NCBI GenBank assembly: GCA_027320425.1
Contig: DAHVLJ010000020.1
Coordinates: 1-64,000 of the forward strand
Origin: Nitrososphaerota archaeon
Lineage (GTDB): Archaea > Thermoproteota > Nitrososphaeria > Nitrososphaerales > Gagatemarchaeaceae
Reading direction: 5' to 3'
DNA: 64,000 bases
Shown: positions 1-9,779 of the stretch, one piece after another
Numbering within the stretch: the stretch's first letter is position 1
How the letters are laid out: each line of letters opens with the position of its first letter
Position numbers and translations under genes: made by a program
The notes under the pieces: generated by a model
What the model was told of the DNA's origin: nothing
Database searches by the model: none
What the model saw: only the letters and a program-made list of their open reading frames with translations

Positions 1-261
1 GACCCCTCCGAGTTTCATGGCCACCAGGCGCGCGTTCAGCCTCGAAGCATGAATCGCCACGGTGTCCTGCTGATAGGGAGATAGCCCCATCTGCGACGCG
101 GACTTGATGTACTCTCGGGCGATCGCGCCGCCTCCCACGACCACCCCAATGGAATGCCCCTCGTGGTTGAGGTCAGAAATCGCTTCGGCGTAGTCATTCA
201 CGGTCTTGGCGGAAGGGGGAGAGCCCAGCACCGAACCCCCTATCCTGAGCACGACTTTCAT
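1..261 (-). CDS. pyrH: UMP kinase, archaeal type (partial, runs off the window)
   Basis: Reverse-strand translation from ATG at 261: MKVVLRIGGSVLGSPPSAKTVNDYAEAISDLNHEGHSIGVVVGGGAIAREYIKSASQMGLSPYQQDTVAIHASRLNARL; amino acid kinase fold motifs. Absent from ORF track because the stop lies outside. Confidence 0.85.
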   Translation of the reverse strand, partial: MKVVLRIGGSVLGSPPSAKTVNDYAEAISDLNHEGHSIGVVVGGGAIAREYIKSASQMGLSPYQQDTVAIHASRLNARLVAMKLGGV

Positions 262-395
262 CTTCCCAATCCCTCTCGGTTAGATAACACCCGGTAGGTT
301 TTATAAATGGGTGAGGGCGATTTTTGAAATCCGGAATGCCTGCTTCATCCGTTCCATCCGCTGTCTCTCCGGCCTGACTCAGGGGTATCTCCGCA

Positions 396-1640
396 TTGTC
401 AAAGGCAGATTCCGTCAGACTATACAAGGTAAGGAAGCTCATTTCTGAACTCAGCAACAAGGAAGGGAGGGGGACAGAGCTCGTGTCTCTCTACATCCCG
501 CCCAAGAAACCAATCCATGAAGCGATAGCGAACCTCCGTGAGGAGTGGGGGACGGCAGGTAACATCAAGTCAGACACCACGCGGAACCATGTCCAGGACG
601 CCCTGACCAAAGCGATGCAGCGGCTCAAACTGTACAGGACGCCGCCCGACACCGGGCTCGTGGTCTTCTCCGGGGCTCTGCCCACCAATGGGCCTGGGAG
701 CGAGGTGGTCAATGTTTGGGAGATCATCCCGCCCAAGCCAGTGACCCAATACCTCTACCAGTGCGACGACCACTTCCACGTCGAGTGGCTCAAGGACATG
801 CTCAGGGACGAGAAGGTCTTTGGCCTCATGGTGATAGATTCGAGTGAAGTCGGGCTGGGAATCCTGAGTGGGGGGAGCCTCGAGATAGCTGACCTGATGA
901 CTTCGGGAATCTCCGGGAAGACAAGGAAAGGAGGGCAGTCAGCGAGGAGATACGAGCGGGGAAGGGAGATGGAGCTGACCTACTTCTACAACAGGGTCGG
1001 GGAGCATGCGACCCGGACCTTCGTGGACAGCAACAAGATCACGGGGCTGATAGTGGGTGGGCCTGGGCCCACAAAAGAAGACTTCCTCAAGGGCGGATAC
1101 CTTCACTATGAGCTGCAGAAGAAGGTCATCGCTGTCCTTGATCTCGGCTACTCCGGCAGAGAGGGGATAAGGGAGCTGGTAGAGAAGGCAGGAGATGTCC
1201 TGAAGGACGTCAGGCTCGTCGAAGAGAAACGCCTTGTCCAGAAGTTCCTGGGAGAGGTAAACCGGCAGGGGGGACTCGCGGTCTACGGCCTCCCGAGGGT
1301 CGTAGAGGCGCTCCAGAAAGCGGCGGCTGAGGTGGTGCTCGTGTCTGACGACCTCGATATGATCAGGCTTAGCGCAACCTGCAAGAAATGTGAGACAGAA
1401 AAGAGCCAGACGGTTTCGGCTTCGAAGAAGGTCCAGGAGAGGCAGAACATGTCTGCGGCCCCTTGTACCAGCTGTGGGTCGACCGACTATGAATTCGCCG
1501 AGACAGACGTCGTAGACGTCCTCGAGGAGATGGCGTTCCAGGGAGGGTCGAAGGTCGAAGTGATATCTTCTGGGACCGAAGAAGGGAGCATGTTCAGGAC
1601 GTTCGGCGGAGTGGCCGCCCTGCTGCGCTACAGAAGCTAG
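396..1640 (+). CDS. prf1: Peptide chain release factor aRF1
   Basis: GTELVSLYIPP, TSGISGKTRKGGQSARRYERGRE (GGQ motif), C-terminal zinc-ribbon-like Cys pairs. Confidence 0.95.
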   Translation: MSKADSVRLYKVRKLISELSNKEGRGTELVSLYIPPKKPIHEAIANLREEWGTAGNIKSDTTRNHVQDALTKAMQRLKLYRTPPDTGLVVFSGALPTNGPGSEVVNVWEIIPPKPVTQYLYQCDDHFHVEWLKDMLRDEKVFGLMVIDSSEVGLGILSGGSLEIADLMTSGISGKTRKGGQSARRYERGREMELTYFYNRVGEHATRTFVDSNKITGLIVGGPGPTKEDFLKGGYLHYELQKKVIAVLDLGYSGREGIRELVEKAGDVLKDVRLVEEKRLVQKFLGEVNRQGGLAVYGLPRVVEALQKAAAEVVLVSDDLDMIRLSATCKKCETEKSQTVSASKKVQERQNMSAAPCTSCGSTDYEFAETDVVDVLEEMAFQGGSKVEVISSGTEEGSMFRTFGGVAALLRYRS

Positions 1641-1702
1641 TCAGGCCTTCCTCGCACAATGGTTTTATCTGGACAGCGTCCCATCCGCTAGGGTGTTCTG
1701 CG

Positions 1703-2920
1703 TTGCCTATCAGAATAGGGCTCATCGGGAAGACCAATGCCGGGAAGACCACGCTCTTCAACTCGATGACGCTTCTGTCAGGTGAGGTCTCCAACTATCC
1801 TTTCACCACAAAGTCTCCGGAAACGGGCATCGCCAGTGCGGTGACCCTGTGCGTCCACAAGGAATTCGGGGTCCATGACAGCCCGATTAACTCGAAGTGC
1901 GAAGACGGCTGGAGGTTCATCCCCGTCGAGGTGACGGATCTTCCGGGGCTCATCAAGGGGGCGTGGATGGGGAAGGGACTGGGGAATCAATTCCTCAGTG
2001 TGGCCGCGCAGTCTGACGCCCTCCTCCACGTAGTAGACGCCTCTGGCAGCGTGGACAAGGATGGGAAGATCTCCGAGCCAGGCACAGGGGACCCCATGGC
2101 CGACTTCGCCGACGTGGAGCTCGAACTCGTCCTGTGGTATTCGAAGCTGTTCACCCAGAATCTGCCGAAGATTTCGAAGCTCTCCAAGACGCCTGGCTAC
2201 GGCGTCCCGACGGCGGTGGAGGAGGTGATGCACGGGATCGGCGTGAGGAAAGAACATGTGATTCTGGCGATGAAAGACGCCATGTTAGAGGCCAAGCCGT
2301 TCGACTCGTGGAACGAGAAGGAAACCCAGACCTTCTGCTGGTCGCTGCGGGAGTACTCCAAGCCGACTCTGCTCATAGCGAACAAGATGGACCTGCCGTT
2401 TGCCGCCGAGAACTTCAAGAGAATCAGGGAGAAATACAAGGGGCTCATCGTCGTCCCCACCAGCGGGGAAGCGGAACTGACCCTACGGCGCGCAGAGTCG
2501 AAGAGTCTCATCAAATATGTCCCCGGGGAGGAGCGGTTCGACATCCTGAAGCCCCAGGATCTGAACGACTCCCAGAGGAACGCCCTCGCTTACATCAGGC
2601 GTAAGGTCTTCGGTGAATACCTGAGGACGGGGGTCCAGTTCGCGCTAAACTCCGTCGTCTTCAAGCTGCTCAAGGAGAACGCGGTGTACCCTGTGCACGA
2701 CCCCCAAAAGCTGTCGGACAAGAACGGGCGGATACTCCCTGACGTCTATCTCCTCCCGAGCGGGTCCACAGTTGAAGACCTCGCAAGGGATGTTCACACA
2801 GACCTGGCCAAGGGACTGCTCTATGCCATCGATGTTAGGACGGGCCTCCATCTCCCCACGAACTACGTACTAAGGGACAGGGACGTCCTCTCGATAATCT
2901 CTACCACGAAAGAAGGCTGA
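1703..2920 (+). CDS. OBG/Ygr210-type GTPase
   Basis: GLIGKTNAGKTTLFNSMT (G1), DLPGLIKGA (G3), NKMD (G4), C-terminal TGS-like domain. Confidence 0.9.
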   Translation: MPIRIGLIGKTNAGKTTLFNSMTLLSGEVSNYPFTTKSPETGIASAVTLCVHKEFGVHDSPINSKCEDGWRFIPVEVTDLPGLIKGAWMGKGLGNQFLSVAAQSDALLHVVDASGSVDKDGKISEPGTGDPMADFADVELELVLWYSKLFTQNLPKISKLSKTPGYGVPTAVEEVMHGIGVRKEHVILAMKDAMLEAKPFDSWNEKETQTFCWSLREYSKPTLLIANKMDLPFAAENFKRIREKYKGLIVVPTSGEAELTLRRAESKSLIKYVPGEERFDILKPQDLNDSQRNALAYIRRKVFGEYLRTGVQFALNSVVFKLLKENAVYPVHDPQKLSDKNGRILPDVYLLPSGSTVEDLARDVHTDLAKGLLYAIDVRTGLHLPTNYVLRDRDVLSIISTTKEG

Positions 2921-2957
2921 CAAGGCCTTAAAGGCCTGGCAGGGTCCGTGAGGCAGC

Positions 2958-3941
2958 TTGCCCTACGGAATGCCCCTGCTGTCTGACCTGGAACTCAGAT
3001 ACCCCTTCGCCCCAAGGTCGAGGAAGTTCTTCGACTCCATCCCGGTCGAAGACGGACTGGCCAGCAAGGAGGTCATCGATCAGACGAAGAGCAGGCTGCT
3101 CAGCTCTCTGGGCAGGGTGAAATACGAGCCGAGCATGTCGGAGCTGGTCGAGTTCTCGAGCTTCTTCGCGGCCGCCCTGGTGGCGAGTCAGGACCCTGTC
3201 CTTTCATCGCGCTTCTCCAAGAAGGAGGGCGAGCGGGCAAGAGCGTTCTTCATCACGGAAGGGCCGTTGAACAAGACCACGATAGTCGCCGAGTGTTTCG
3301 GGACCGTGGTTCAGGGGTCGGAGACAGGAGAAGAGAGGCAATCCTACACGTTGCCGTTCGAAGGGTATCTTTCGTTGGTTTCAAAATACGAGCTAAAGGA
3401 TCCGAAGTGGCGCTTGGCAAGGCAAGAACTGGTCATGGGGGTTGTGCGCATGGGAGACAACCTCCTCAATGACTTCTTCGGCGACTGCGCCTTGGCTGCG
3501 ATAGCGGACGGGGTGAGGAACCTGAAGAAGGCGCCCCTCCCGAAGCAGCTGGTCGGAGTGAAGGACGAAGTCATCCAGTATGTCCCGTCTCCCAAGCCCA
3601 GGACCAACAAAGGGTACCTCTACGTCGAAGACCTCCTGGCACACCCAGTCTCCGACGGGAGGCACCGGCTGACCTGGCTGGTCCTCGCCCCCTATCTGAT
3701 CAACGTCAAGAAGCTCGATGACGAAGCGGCCATCGAGAAGATCAGGGCGTTTGTGCAGGCAGCGGGGGAGACCAGCGCCATGAGGCGTTTCGTAGAATAT
3801 AACGTAAGGAGGGCCCGGAGGAACGGCCTCCTCCCTCCGGCCTTCTCCACCCTGAAGAAGGAGCACCCGGACATCTACGGGCTCCTGCCCAAGGAGGTCA
3901 TCGCGGCGGCGGAAAACACGAAGGGAAAGAACGCCTCATAG
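2958..3941 (+). CDS. priL: DNA primase large subunit PriL
   Basis: Size, overall pattern and C-terminal region (HRLTWLVLAPYLIN...AMRRFVEYNVRRARRNGLLPPAFSTLKKEHPDIYGLL); TTG start. Confidence 0.75.
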   Translation: MPYGMPLLSDLELRYPFAPRSRKFFDSIPVEDGLASKEVIDQTKSRLLSSLGRVKYEPSMSELVEFSSFFAAALVASQDPVLSSRFSKKEGERARAFFITEGPLNKTTIVAECFGTVVQGSETGEERQSYTLPFEGYLSLVSKYELKDPKWRLARQELVMGVVRMGDNLLNDFFGDCALAAIADGVRNLKKAPLPKQLVGVKDEVIQYVPSPKPRTNKGYLYVEDLLAHPVSDGRHRLTWLVLAPYLINVKKLDDEAAIEKIRAFVQAAGETSAMRRFVEYNVRRARRNGLLPPAFSTLKKEHPDIYGLLPKEVIAAAENTKGKNAS

Positions 3942-4010
3942 CAATCAGTTGTACGCCGGTTCAAGACCGTTGGATTAACTCCGGGCGCGGGGGAGACGTG
4001 CTGAAGAAAC

Positions 4011-4274
4011 ATGGTATCCACCATGATTGCCGCAGCGCTTGGCGCCGTCGCCGCCACGAGCGCGACCGCCGCAGCGACAGGAGACGCGTCGGCCCTGGCC
4101 CACGCCGCTCATGCAGCGCCAATAGGACTTCAGATTGCGCTGTCTCACGTGCCCAGCGCGTCGGAAGCCTATGAGGTCCTGAAACAGCACCTCTCCCTGT
4201 ACGCAGGGACTGGCTCCGCAGGGGCTGCCGCAGGCGCCGCCAGCCACGGTCTCCGATTGGGGCTTGGGAAATAG
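4011..4274 (+). CDS. Small Ala-rich hypothetical protein
   Basis: 87-aa ORF between two oriented genes; Ala/Gly-rich; no recognised motif. Confidence 0.35.
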   Translation: MVSTMIAAALGAVAATSATAAATGDASALAHAAHAAPIGLQIALSHVPSASEAYEVLKQHLSLYAGTGSAGAAAGAASHGLRLGLGK

Positions 4275-4323
4275 CCAAGCCCGTTCGTTTCTTTAACCAG
4301 CTCTTCTAGGACATCCAGCGACT

Positions 4324-5148
4324 ATGATTCTGAAAGAGTTCGCCAAGACAGGCAAGAAGATTTCGGCCATCGGACTGGGGACGTACTATGACCCAGCGTG
4401 GATAGCGTCAGGGTTCTTAGGATGGAGAAGGGGCGCGGAGACGAAGGTCGAAGCCATCAAGGCGGGCCTCGACGCGGGGATTACGTTGGTAGATACTGCC
4501 GAGGTATACCGGTCAGAGCCCCTGGTAGCAAAGGCGATTGCAGGGAGAGACAGGGAAGACATCTTCGTGGCTACGAAGGTGCTGCCTAACCATCTTAGCA
4601 AAGACCGCCTGACCAAGGCCTTCCACAGGAGCCTCGCTCGGCTGGGGACGACTTACATCGACCTCTATCAGGTACACTGGCCGAACTCTAGGGTTCCCAT
4701 CCAGGAGACCATGAGCGCCATGGAGAAGCTCGTTGAAGACGGGAAACTCAGATACATCGGGGTGAGCAACTTCACCCTGGAGCGAATAAAGGAGGCGCAG
4801 TCGGCCCTGCGGAAGGCTGAACTAAGCTCCGTTCAACTGGACTACAGCCTCGTAAATAGGAAAGTCGAAGAGGCCATCCTGCCGTACTGTGATTCGCAGG
4901 GAATCGCGCTGCTCGCCTACTATCCCCTCGGGCATGGAAAGCTGCCTTCAGACGCAAGACTTGACCACGTAATCGGCGGCAAGGCGAGGACGAGGGCTCA
5001 GGTGGCGCTCCAGTGGCTGGCCGGGAAGCCGAGTGTGTTCCCAATCCCCCGAGCCTCGCAGAAGGAGCATGTCAGGGATAATGCCGAGGCCGGAAGCTGG
5101 GAACTCACGGAAAGCGAGAGAGCATACCTGGACGTGCAGTTTCGCTAA
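4324..5148 (+). CDS. Aldo/keto reductase
   Basis: DTAEVYRSEPLVAKAI, YIDLYQVHWPN, IGVSNF motifs. Confidence 0.92.
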   Translation: MILKEFAKTGKKISAIGLGTYYDPAWIASGFLGWRRGAETKVEAIKAGLDAGITLVDTAEVYRSEPLVAKAIAGRDREDIFVATKVLPNHLSKDRLTKAFHRSLARLGTTYIDLYQVHWPNSRVPIQETMSAMEKLVEDGKLRYIGVSNFTLERIKEAQSALRKAELSSVQLDYSLVNRKVEEAILPYCDSQGIALLAYYPLGHGKLPSDARLDHVIGGKARTRAQVALQWLAGKPSVFPIPRASQKEHVRDNAEAGSWELTESERAYLDVQFR

Positions 5149-5187
5149 CTGCTTAAATCGCGCTGGGCGAAGGCAAGTTTCAGGCGG

Positions 5188-5733
5188 GTGAGTGACCTCG
5201 ACCCGATCCGCCATACAAACCACGGTGTTGGGGGAGCAAGAAAAGTGAGAAGGAGCCTAGTCGTAGCGACGGCGGCCGTTTATGCCGCGATGTACGTCGT
5301 ACTTGCCGTCGCGTTCAGCCCGATCAGCTATGGTGTCATCAACCTGAGAGTAGCCAACATCTTGATTGGCCTGGTCCCCATCTTGGGATGGCCCGCAATC
5401 ATAGGCCAGACGCTCGGCGTCTTCATCGCCAACCAACCTGCCCTCGGAGACACCCTCGGCCCCATCGACCTGATCAACGTCATCCCGACTTTCGTGTTCG
5501 CCTGGGTCGTCTGGAAGATGAGGAACAGAAGCGTGTTCCTCGGCCTGACCGTCTATTCAATCGCACTTGGCTTCTCCGTCAGTTACGCCCTTAGCTACGC
5601 GTTCGACCTGCCTCTTCTGGTGGAAGTGCCTCTGGTGACATCGGGCATCTTTCTGGCCACGGCAGTGCTGGGGTACATCCTTTACAAGGCCGTTAGAAGA
5701 TCCGGTGCGCTGCAGCGGAGGTTCGGGAGCTAG
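5188..5733 (+). CDS. QueT-family queuosine-precursor transporter-like membrane protein
   Basis: Polytopic membrane protein with VINLRVANILIGLVPILGWPAIIGQTLGVFIAN..LGPIDLINVIPTF; adjacent to a QueC-like gene. Confidence 0.75.
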   Translation: MSDLDPIRHTNHGVGGARKVRRSLVVATAAVYAAMYVVLAVAFSPISYGVINLRVANILIGLVPILGWPAIIGQTLGVFIANQPALGDTLGPIDLINVIPTFVFAWVVWKMRNRSVFLGLTVYSIALGFSVSYALSYAFDLPLLVEVPLVTSGIFLATAVLGYILYKAVRRSGALQRRFGS

Positions 5734-6480
5734 TTGGCAGAGCAGAGAAGCGCAATCAACATGATATCAGGAGGGGTAGACTCTGTCACTGCCGCATACT
5801 ATGTCAGGAAGGAATTCAAGCCGGAGCACCAGCTTCTGATCTTCTGCAACTACAAGCAGAGGACCTATGAATACGAGGAGTTCTGCATCAAGCAGATCTC
5901 AAAGCACCTCGACGCCCCTCTGAAGATAATCGACCTGAAGTGGCTGGGCGACATCAGCACTTCGGTCCTCACTCACCCGGAAAGAGAGATCGCTGAGACA
6001 AAGGAGGCCGATCTCTGGAACCCTGAGAAGGCGAGAGAGAGAATTCTGAAGTGGTGGGACCCTTGTCGGAACGCGGTCCTACTCTTCGTAGGCCTGTCGC
6101 ACGCCGAGTCGCTCTACATCTCCAAACACGAAAGATACGACGTCCACATCGGGATACGCAGAGAAACACCAGTAGCGATGAAAGACAACACGCCAGAGTT
6201 CCTCGAAGAGATGAATCGTGCCGCGGAACAGTCGACGCACCACGGAGGATACAGGTTGCTGGCCCCGTTAATCGCCTACGACAAGGACAGGGTAGTAGAG
6301 CTTGGTGAAAGGCTGGGGGTCCCCTGGGAGTACACCTACAGCTGTTACTCGGGGTATGGTTTCAAAACTGTAAAGGGGAGAAAACTCCCGGTCCATTGCG
6401 GCTGGTGCTCGAACTGCAAGCGTCGTAAGCTCGCTTTCAGAGACGCTGGCGTGAGAGACCCTTCAATCTACGCTAAATGA
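5734..6480 (+). CDS. QueC-like 7-cyano-7-deazaguanine synthase family protein
   Basis: ISGGVDSVTAAYY PP-loop and C-terminal CYSGYG...HCGWCSNCKRRKLAFRDAG zinc motif. Confidence 0.8.
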   Translation: MAEQRSAINMISGGVDSVTAAYYVRKEFKPEHQLLIFCNYKQRTYEYEEFCIKQISKHLDAPLKIIDLKWLGDISTSVLTHPEREIAETKEADLWNPEKARERILKWWDPCRNAVLLFVGLSHAESLYISKHERYDVHIGIRRETPVAMKDNTPEFLEEMNRAAEQSTHHGGYRLLAPLIAYDKDRVVELGERLGVPWEYTYSCYSGYGFKTVKGRKLPVHCGWCSNCKRRKLAFRDAGVRDPSIYAK

Positions 6481-6555
6481 GACGCAGAGCCGCCAAGACG
6501 AGCTAAAATGCGACTCATCTTCATATAGGTCTCGGCACGGAAGGCCTGCATTCGT

Positions 6556-8895
6556 TTGCAGCCCCAGTTTTCGGCGAAGCTTGAGGCCACATCATGGGAC
6601 CCAAAGCTCGAGGCCGAGATGAGGCAGGTATGGGAATATGAAAGGATTTTCGATTTCAAGCCATCTAACGATAAAAATCACAACTTTGTGATTGACACCC
6701 CACCCCCGTACCCGTCGGGCAAGCCATGGCACCCGGGTGCCCTGACGCAGTACACCCAGATCGACATGGTCGCAAGGTCGGCTAGGATGAGAGGGTTCAA
6801 CGTCCTCTACCCCGTCGGCATAGACAGGAACGGCCTTCCAGTGGAAATCTATGCTGAGCGAAAATACAGGGTGCAGATGAGGAAGACCCCCCGGGAGGAA
6901 TTCATCAACCTCTGCAAGCACGCTCTTGACGACCTGGAGTCATACATGGTCGGCCTCATGAAGACCCTCGGCATCTCTGGAGACTATTACAACAAGTACA
7001 GGACTGATTCGGAGGAGTACAGGAAGCTGACACAGTGGTCGTTCATCGAGCTCTGGAAGAAGGGCCTGATCTACGTCGCAAACCGGCCTAACAACTACTG
7101 TCCCGACTGCAACACCACCATCGCTGATGCCGAGATAGAGTATGAGGAGCTTCCAACCTTCCTCGTCACGAACACGTTCAAAGTTCAAGATAGCAGGATG
7201 GAGCTCCCAGTCGCGACCACAAGGCCAGAGCTGCTCGCTGCATGCCAGATGCTCGTGGTCAACCCAGCTGACAGCCGGTACAAGAAGGCGGTAGGGAAGA
7301 CAGCCATCATCCCCATCTACAACCGGGAGGTCCCCATCAGGGCCCACAAGAGCGTCGACCAGAAGTTCGGGAGCGGCGTGGTGATGGTGTGCAGCTATGG
7401 GGACTACAACGACGTCATGCTCTTCAGGGAGTTCAAACTGAAGGAGGTCGTCGCCGTCGACATGGACGGCAAGATGACCACGGTCACTGGAAAGTATGCC
7501 GGGGCAGCGATAAAGGACGCTAGGTCCCAGATGATTCAGGACCTTCAAGAAGCAGGAGTGGCAACCAAGGTGGAGCAGATTCAGCACAGAACCCCGCTTT
7601 GCGAGAGGAGCAAGACCCCGATTGAAATCATCCCAATGGAGGAGTACTATCTGAAACAGCTCGACTTCAAGGCCGACCTTAGGAGACTCGCAAAGAAGAT
7701 GGAGTTCCATCCCGCCATGCATCGGCAGATACTGCTCGATTGGATGGACGTGCTGACGACTGATTATCCGATTTCCAGGAGGAGGTATTACGCCACCGAG
7801 ATTCCGGTGTGGTATTGTAGCAAATGTGGGACCCCGCACCTTCCCAAACCAGGGGTGTACTACAGGCCCTGGAGGGACGCGGCTCCGTTCAAAAAGTGTA
7901 AGAAGTGCGGGAACGAGAAGTTCGTCGGAGAGACGCGGACGTTCGACACGTGGATGGACTCGAGCCTCTCTCCGCTTTTCATCTCAAAGCGCTTGAGGAA
8001 CCCCCACTTCCATTCCCTCACCTATCCCGCAACGCTCAGGGTGCAGGGGAAAGACATAGTCAGGACGTGGTTGTACTACACGCTGCTGAAATGCTACCAA
8101 CTAACCGGGAAGGAGCCCTTCAAGCAGGTTTGGATCGGAGGGATGGGACAGGACGCCCAGGGGAAGAAGATGAGCAAGAGCCTTGGCAACTACGTCGACG
8201 CTGAACCCATAATCGCGAAGTTCGGGGCCGACGCGTTCAGGTTCTGGGGGGCGTCGGAGGCTGGGCTCGGATACGACTTCAGGTTCAGTGAAGAGCGGAT
8301 TGCAGGAGCGGGGAAGCTAATGAACAAGGTCTGGAACACGTGCAGGTTCATCAGCTCGTTCCCCGTCCCAGAGAAGGCCATCCTCACTTGGACCGACAAA
8401 TGGATGATCAATGAGCTCGGAAAGTTGACGCGGCAATGTACCGAAGCGTATGCGCGATATGATGTTTTCACGGTGTCGAACAAAGTCCGCGAGTTCTTGT
8501 GGAATGTGTTCGCCTCCAATTACCTAGAGATGGCGAAGGGGAGAGCCTATGGTGACGGCGCTACAAAGGAAGAGCAAGAGGCCGCCTGGTATACCTTGCA
8601 CGTAGTAGTCAAGAGCCTGCTTCTCCTCCTTGCGCCGATAACTCCATACTTGACCGACTACGTTTGGAGGAAGCAGTATGGGACGCAGAGCATCCACCTA
8701 GAGAAGCTCCCGGAGGCGGAGAGGTTCGAGGTGAGCGAGAAGGTAAGCCAGAGCATATTGGAGTTCAATGCCCAGGTCTGGAAGACAAAGCGCGATAAGG
8801 GACTTGCGCTAAAGGACCCCATCGCGGCTAAAATCCCCGCGAACCTGAAGCAATTCGAGAAGGACCTAGTGCGAATGCACCACATCACGAAGTAA
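6556..8895 (+). CDS. valS: Valyl-tRNA synthetase
   Basis: TPPPYPSGKPWHPGA, GIDRNGLPVE, KKMSKSLGN signature motifs; class I aaRS architecture. Confidence 0.88.
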   Translation: MQPQFSAKLEATSWDPKLEAEMRQVWEYERIFDFKPSNDKNHNFVIDTPPPYPSGKPWHPGALTQYTQIDMVARSARMRGFNVLYPVGIDRNGLPVEIYAERKYRVQMRKTPREEFINLCKHALDDLESYMVGLMKTLGISGDYYNKYRTDSEEYRKLTQWSFIELWKKGLIYVANRPNNYCPDCNTTIADAEIEYEELPTFLVTNTFKVQDSRMELPVATTRPELLAACQMLVVNPADSRYKKAVGKTAIIPIYNREVPIRAHKSVDQKFGSGVVMVCSYGDYNDVMLFREFKLKEVVAVDMDGKMTTVTGKYAGAAIKDARSQMIQDLQEAGVATKVEQIQHRTPLCERSKTPIEIIPMEEYYLKQLDFKADLRRLAKKMEFHPAMHRQILLDWMDVLTTDYPISRRRYYATEIPVWYCSKCGTPHLPKPGVYYRPWRDAAPFKKCKKCGNEKFVGETRTFDTWMDSSLSPLFISKRLRNPHFHSLTYPATLRVQGKDIVRTWLYYTLLKCYQLTGKEPFKQVWIGGMGQDAQGKKMSKSLGNYVDAEPIIAKFGADAFRFWGASEAGLGYDFRFSEERIAGAGKLMNKVWNTCRFISSFPVPEKAILTWTDKWMINELGKLTRQCTEAYARYDVFTVSNKVREFLWNVFASNYLEMAKGRAYGDGATKEEQEAAWYTLHVVVKSLLLLLAPITPYLTDYVWRKQYGTQSIHLEKLPEAERFEVSEKVSQSILEFNAQVWKTKRDKGLALKDPIAAKIPANLKQFEKDLVRMHHITK

Positions 8896-8965
8896 CCTAG
8901 TTTCTACGTCGAATGCAGAAGTTTAACACGTTCACTGTCTTAGTTTATATCTGCAAGAGCGTCCC

Positions 8966-9772
8966 TTGCATAGGGAATGCAGACCGCAGTTTCCCGGGGC
9001 CGTTGCATATGGTGTGATAGAGCCCTCAATCAAGACGACTGGATGCAGGTTGCATATTCGACCTGCAAAGGATGCCTCTGGCCACTTCCAACTGATTAGT
9101 TTCGAACTTCCTCTATGGATAGTCATAGGACATTACCGGGGGGTTATACCCTATCCGGCTTTTTGTAGGTTCGTTTGTTCCGAAAAATCCAAAGCCTCAG
9201 CCGCGTGCTGGCGATGCGGCTCGACTGATGTGGTCGCGAAGGGGCACCCCCATCGAAAGGACGCTTACGTCTGCAAGTCGTGTGGGCGGTACTTCACGCT
9301 CCCTGTGGAGCGTTACAGGTACAGGCCGGTCCCGCAGTGCCGGACGTGTGGGGCGCTGTTGAACGACGCGAATTGGGCACCTTCTCTCAAGGGAAACGAC
9401 CGCTATGTTTGCAAGAACTGCTATCGTCCTTACCAAAGAGAGATGCAGAAAGTGTACTTGGTTACGATGAGAAGAAGATTGCTAGCTTTGCTAGGTGACG
9501 TTTGTGTATGCGGAGAAATAGATTGCTGGCATACTAGCAAATGCACTGTGGCTGACTTCCGGGCGTTACAGATAGATCACATAAATGGGGGCGGGAGAAG
9601 AGACTCGGCGAAGAAGAGCGCCGGCGGTCGCTCCCGAGAAATGTACCTGTACTATCTGAAACATCCTGATGAAGCCAAACAAGAACTTCAGGTTTTGTGT
9701 GCCAACTGTAACTGGGTCAAAGTGGTCAGAAACAATGAACGCAAAGGTCCCATGCTCCTCCCGCCTGTTTAG
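8966..9772 (+). CDS. Zinc-finger / HNH-like protein
   Basis: Repeated CxxC pairs and C-terminal LQIDHINGGG...LQVLCANCNWVK HNH-like motif; TTG start with TATA-like gtttatatc about 25 nt upstream. Confidence 0.6.
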   Translation: MHRECRPQFPGAVAYGVIEPSIKTTGCRLHIRPAKDASGHFQLISFELPLWIVIGHYRGVIPYPAFCRFVCSEKSKASAACWRCGSTDVVAKGHPHRKDAYVCKSCGRYFTLPVERYRYRPVPQCRTCGALLNDANWAPSLKGNDRYVCKNCYRPYQREMQKVYLVTMRRRLLALLGDVCVCGEIDCWHTSKCTVADFRALQIDHINGGGRRDSAKKSAGGRSREMYLYYLKHPDEAKQELQVLCANCNWVKVVRNNERKGPMLLPPV

Positions 9773-9779
9773 GGCGCGT

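Noticed and set aside
1778-2257. 159-aa ORF antisense to the GTPase
   Set aside because: Shadow ORF; no motifs and a strong sense gene on the other strand.
4011-4274. Novel secreted Ala-rich peptide
   Set aside because: Only weak support; low-complexity Ala/Gly sequence could be a chance ORF, so kept as a low-confidence feature without a finding.
6940-7839. 299-aa ORF on minus strand
   Set aside because: Lies fully antisense to valS; typical high-GC shadow ORF with His/Pro/Leu/Val-biased composition.
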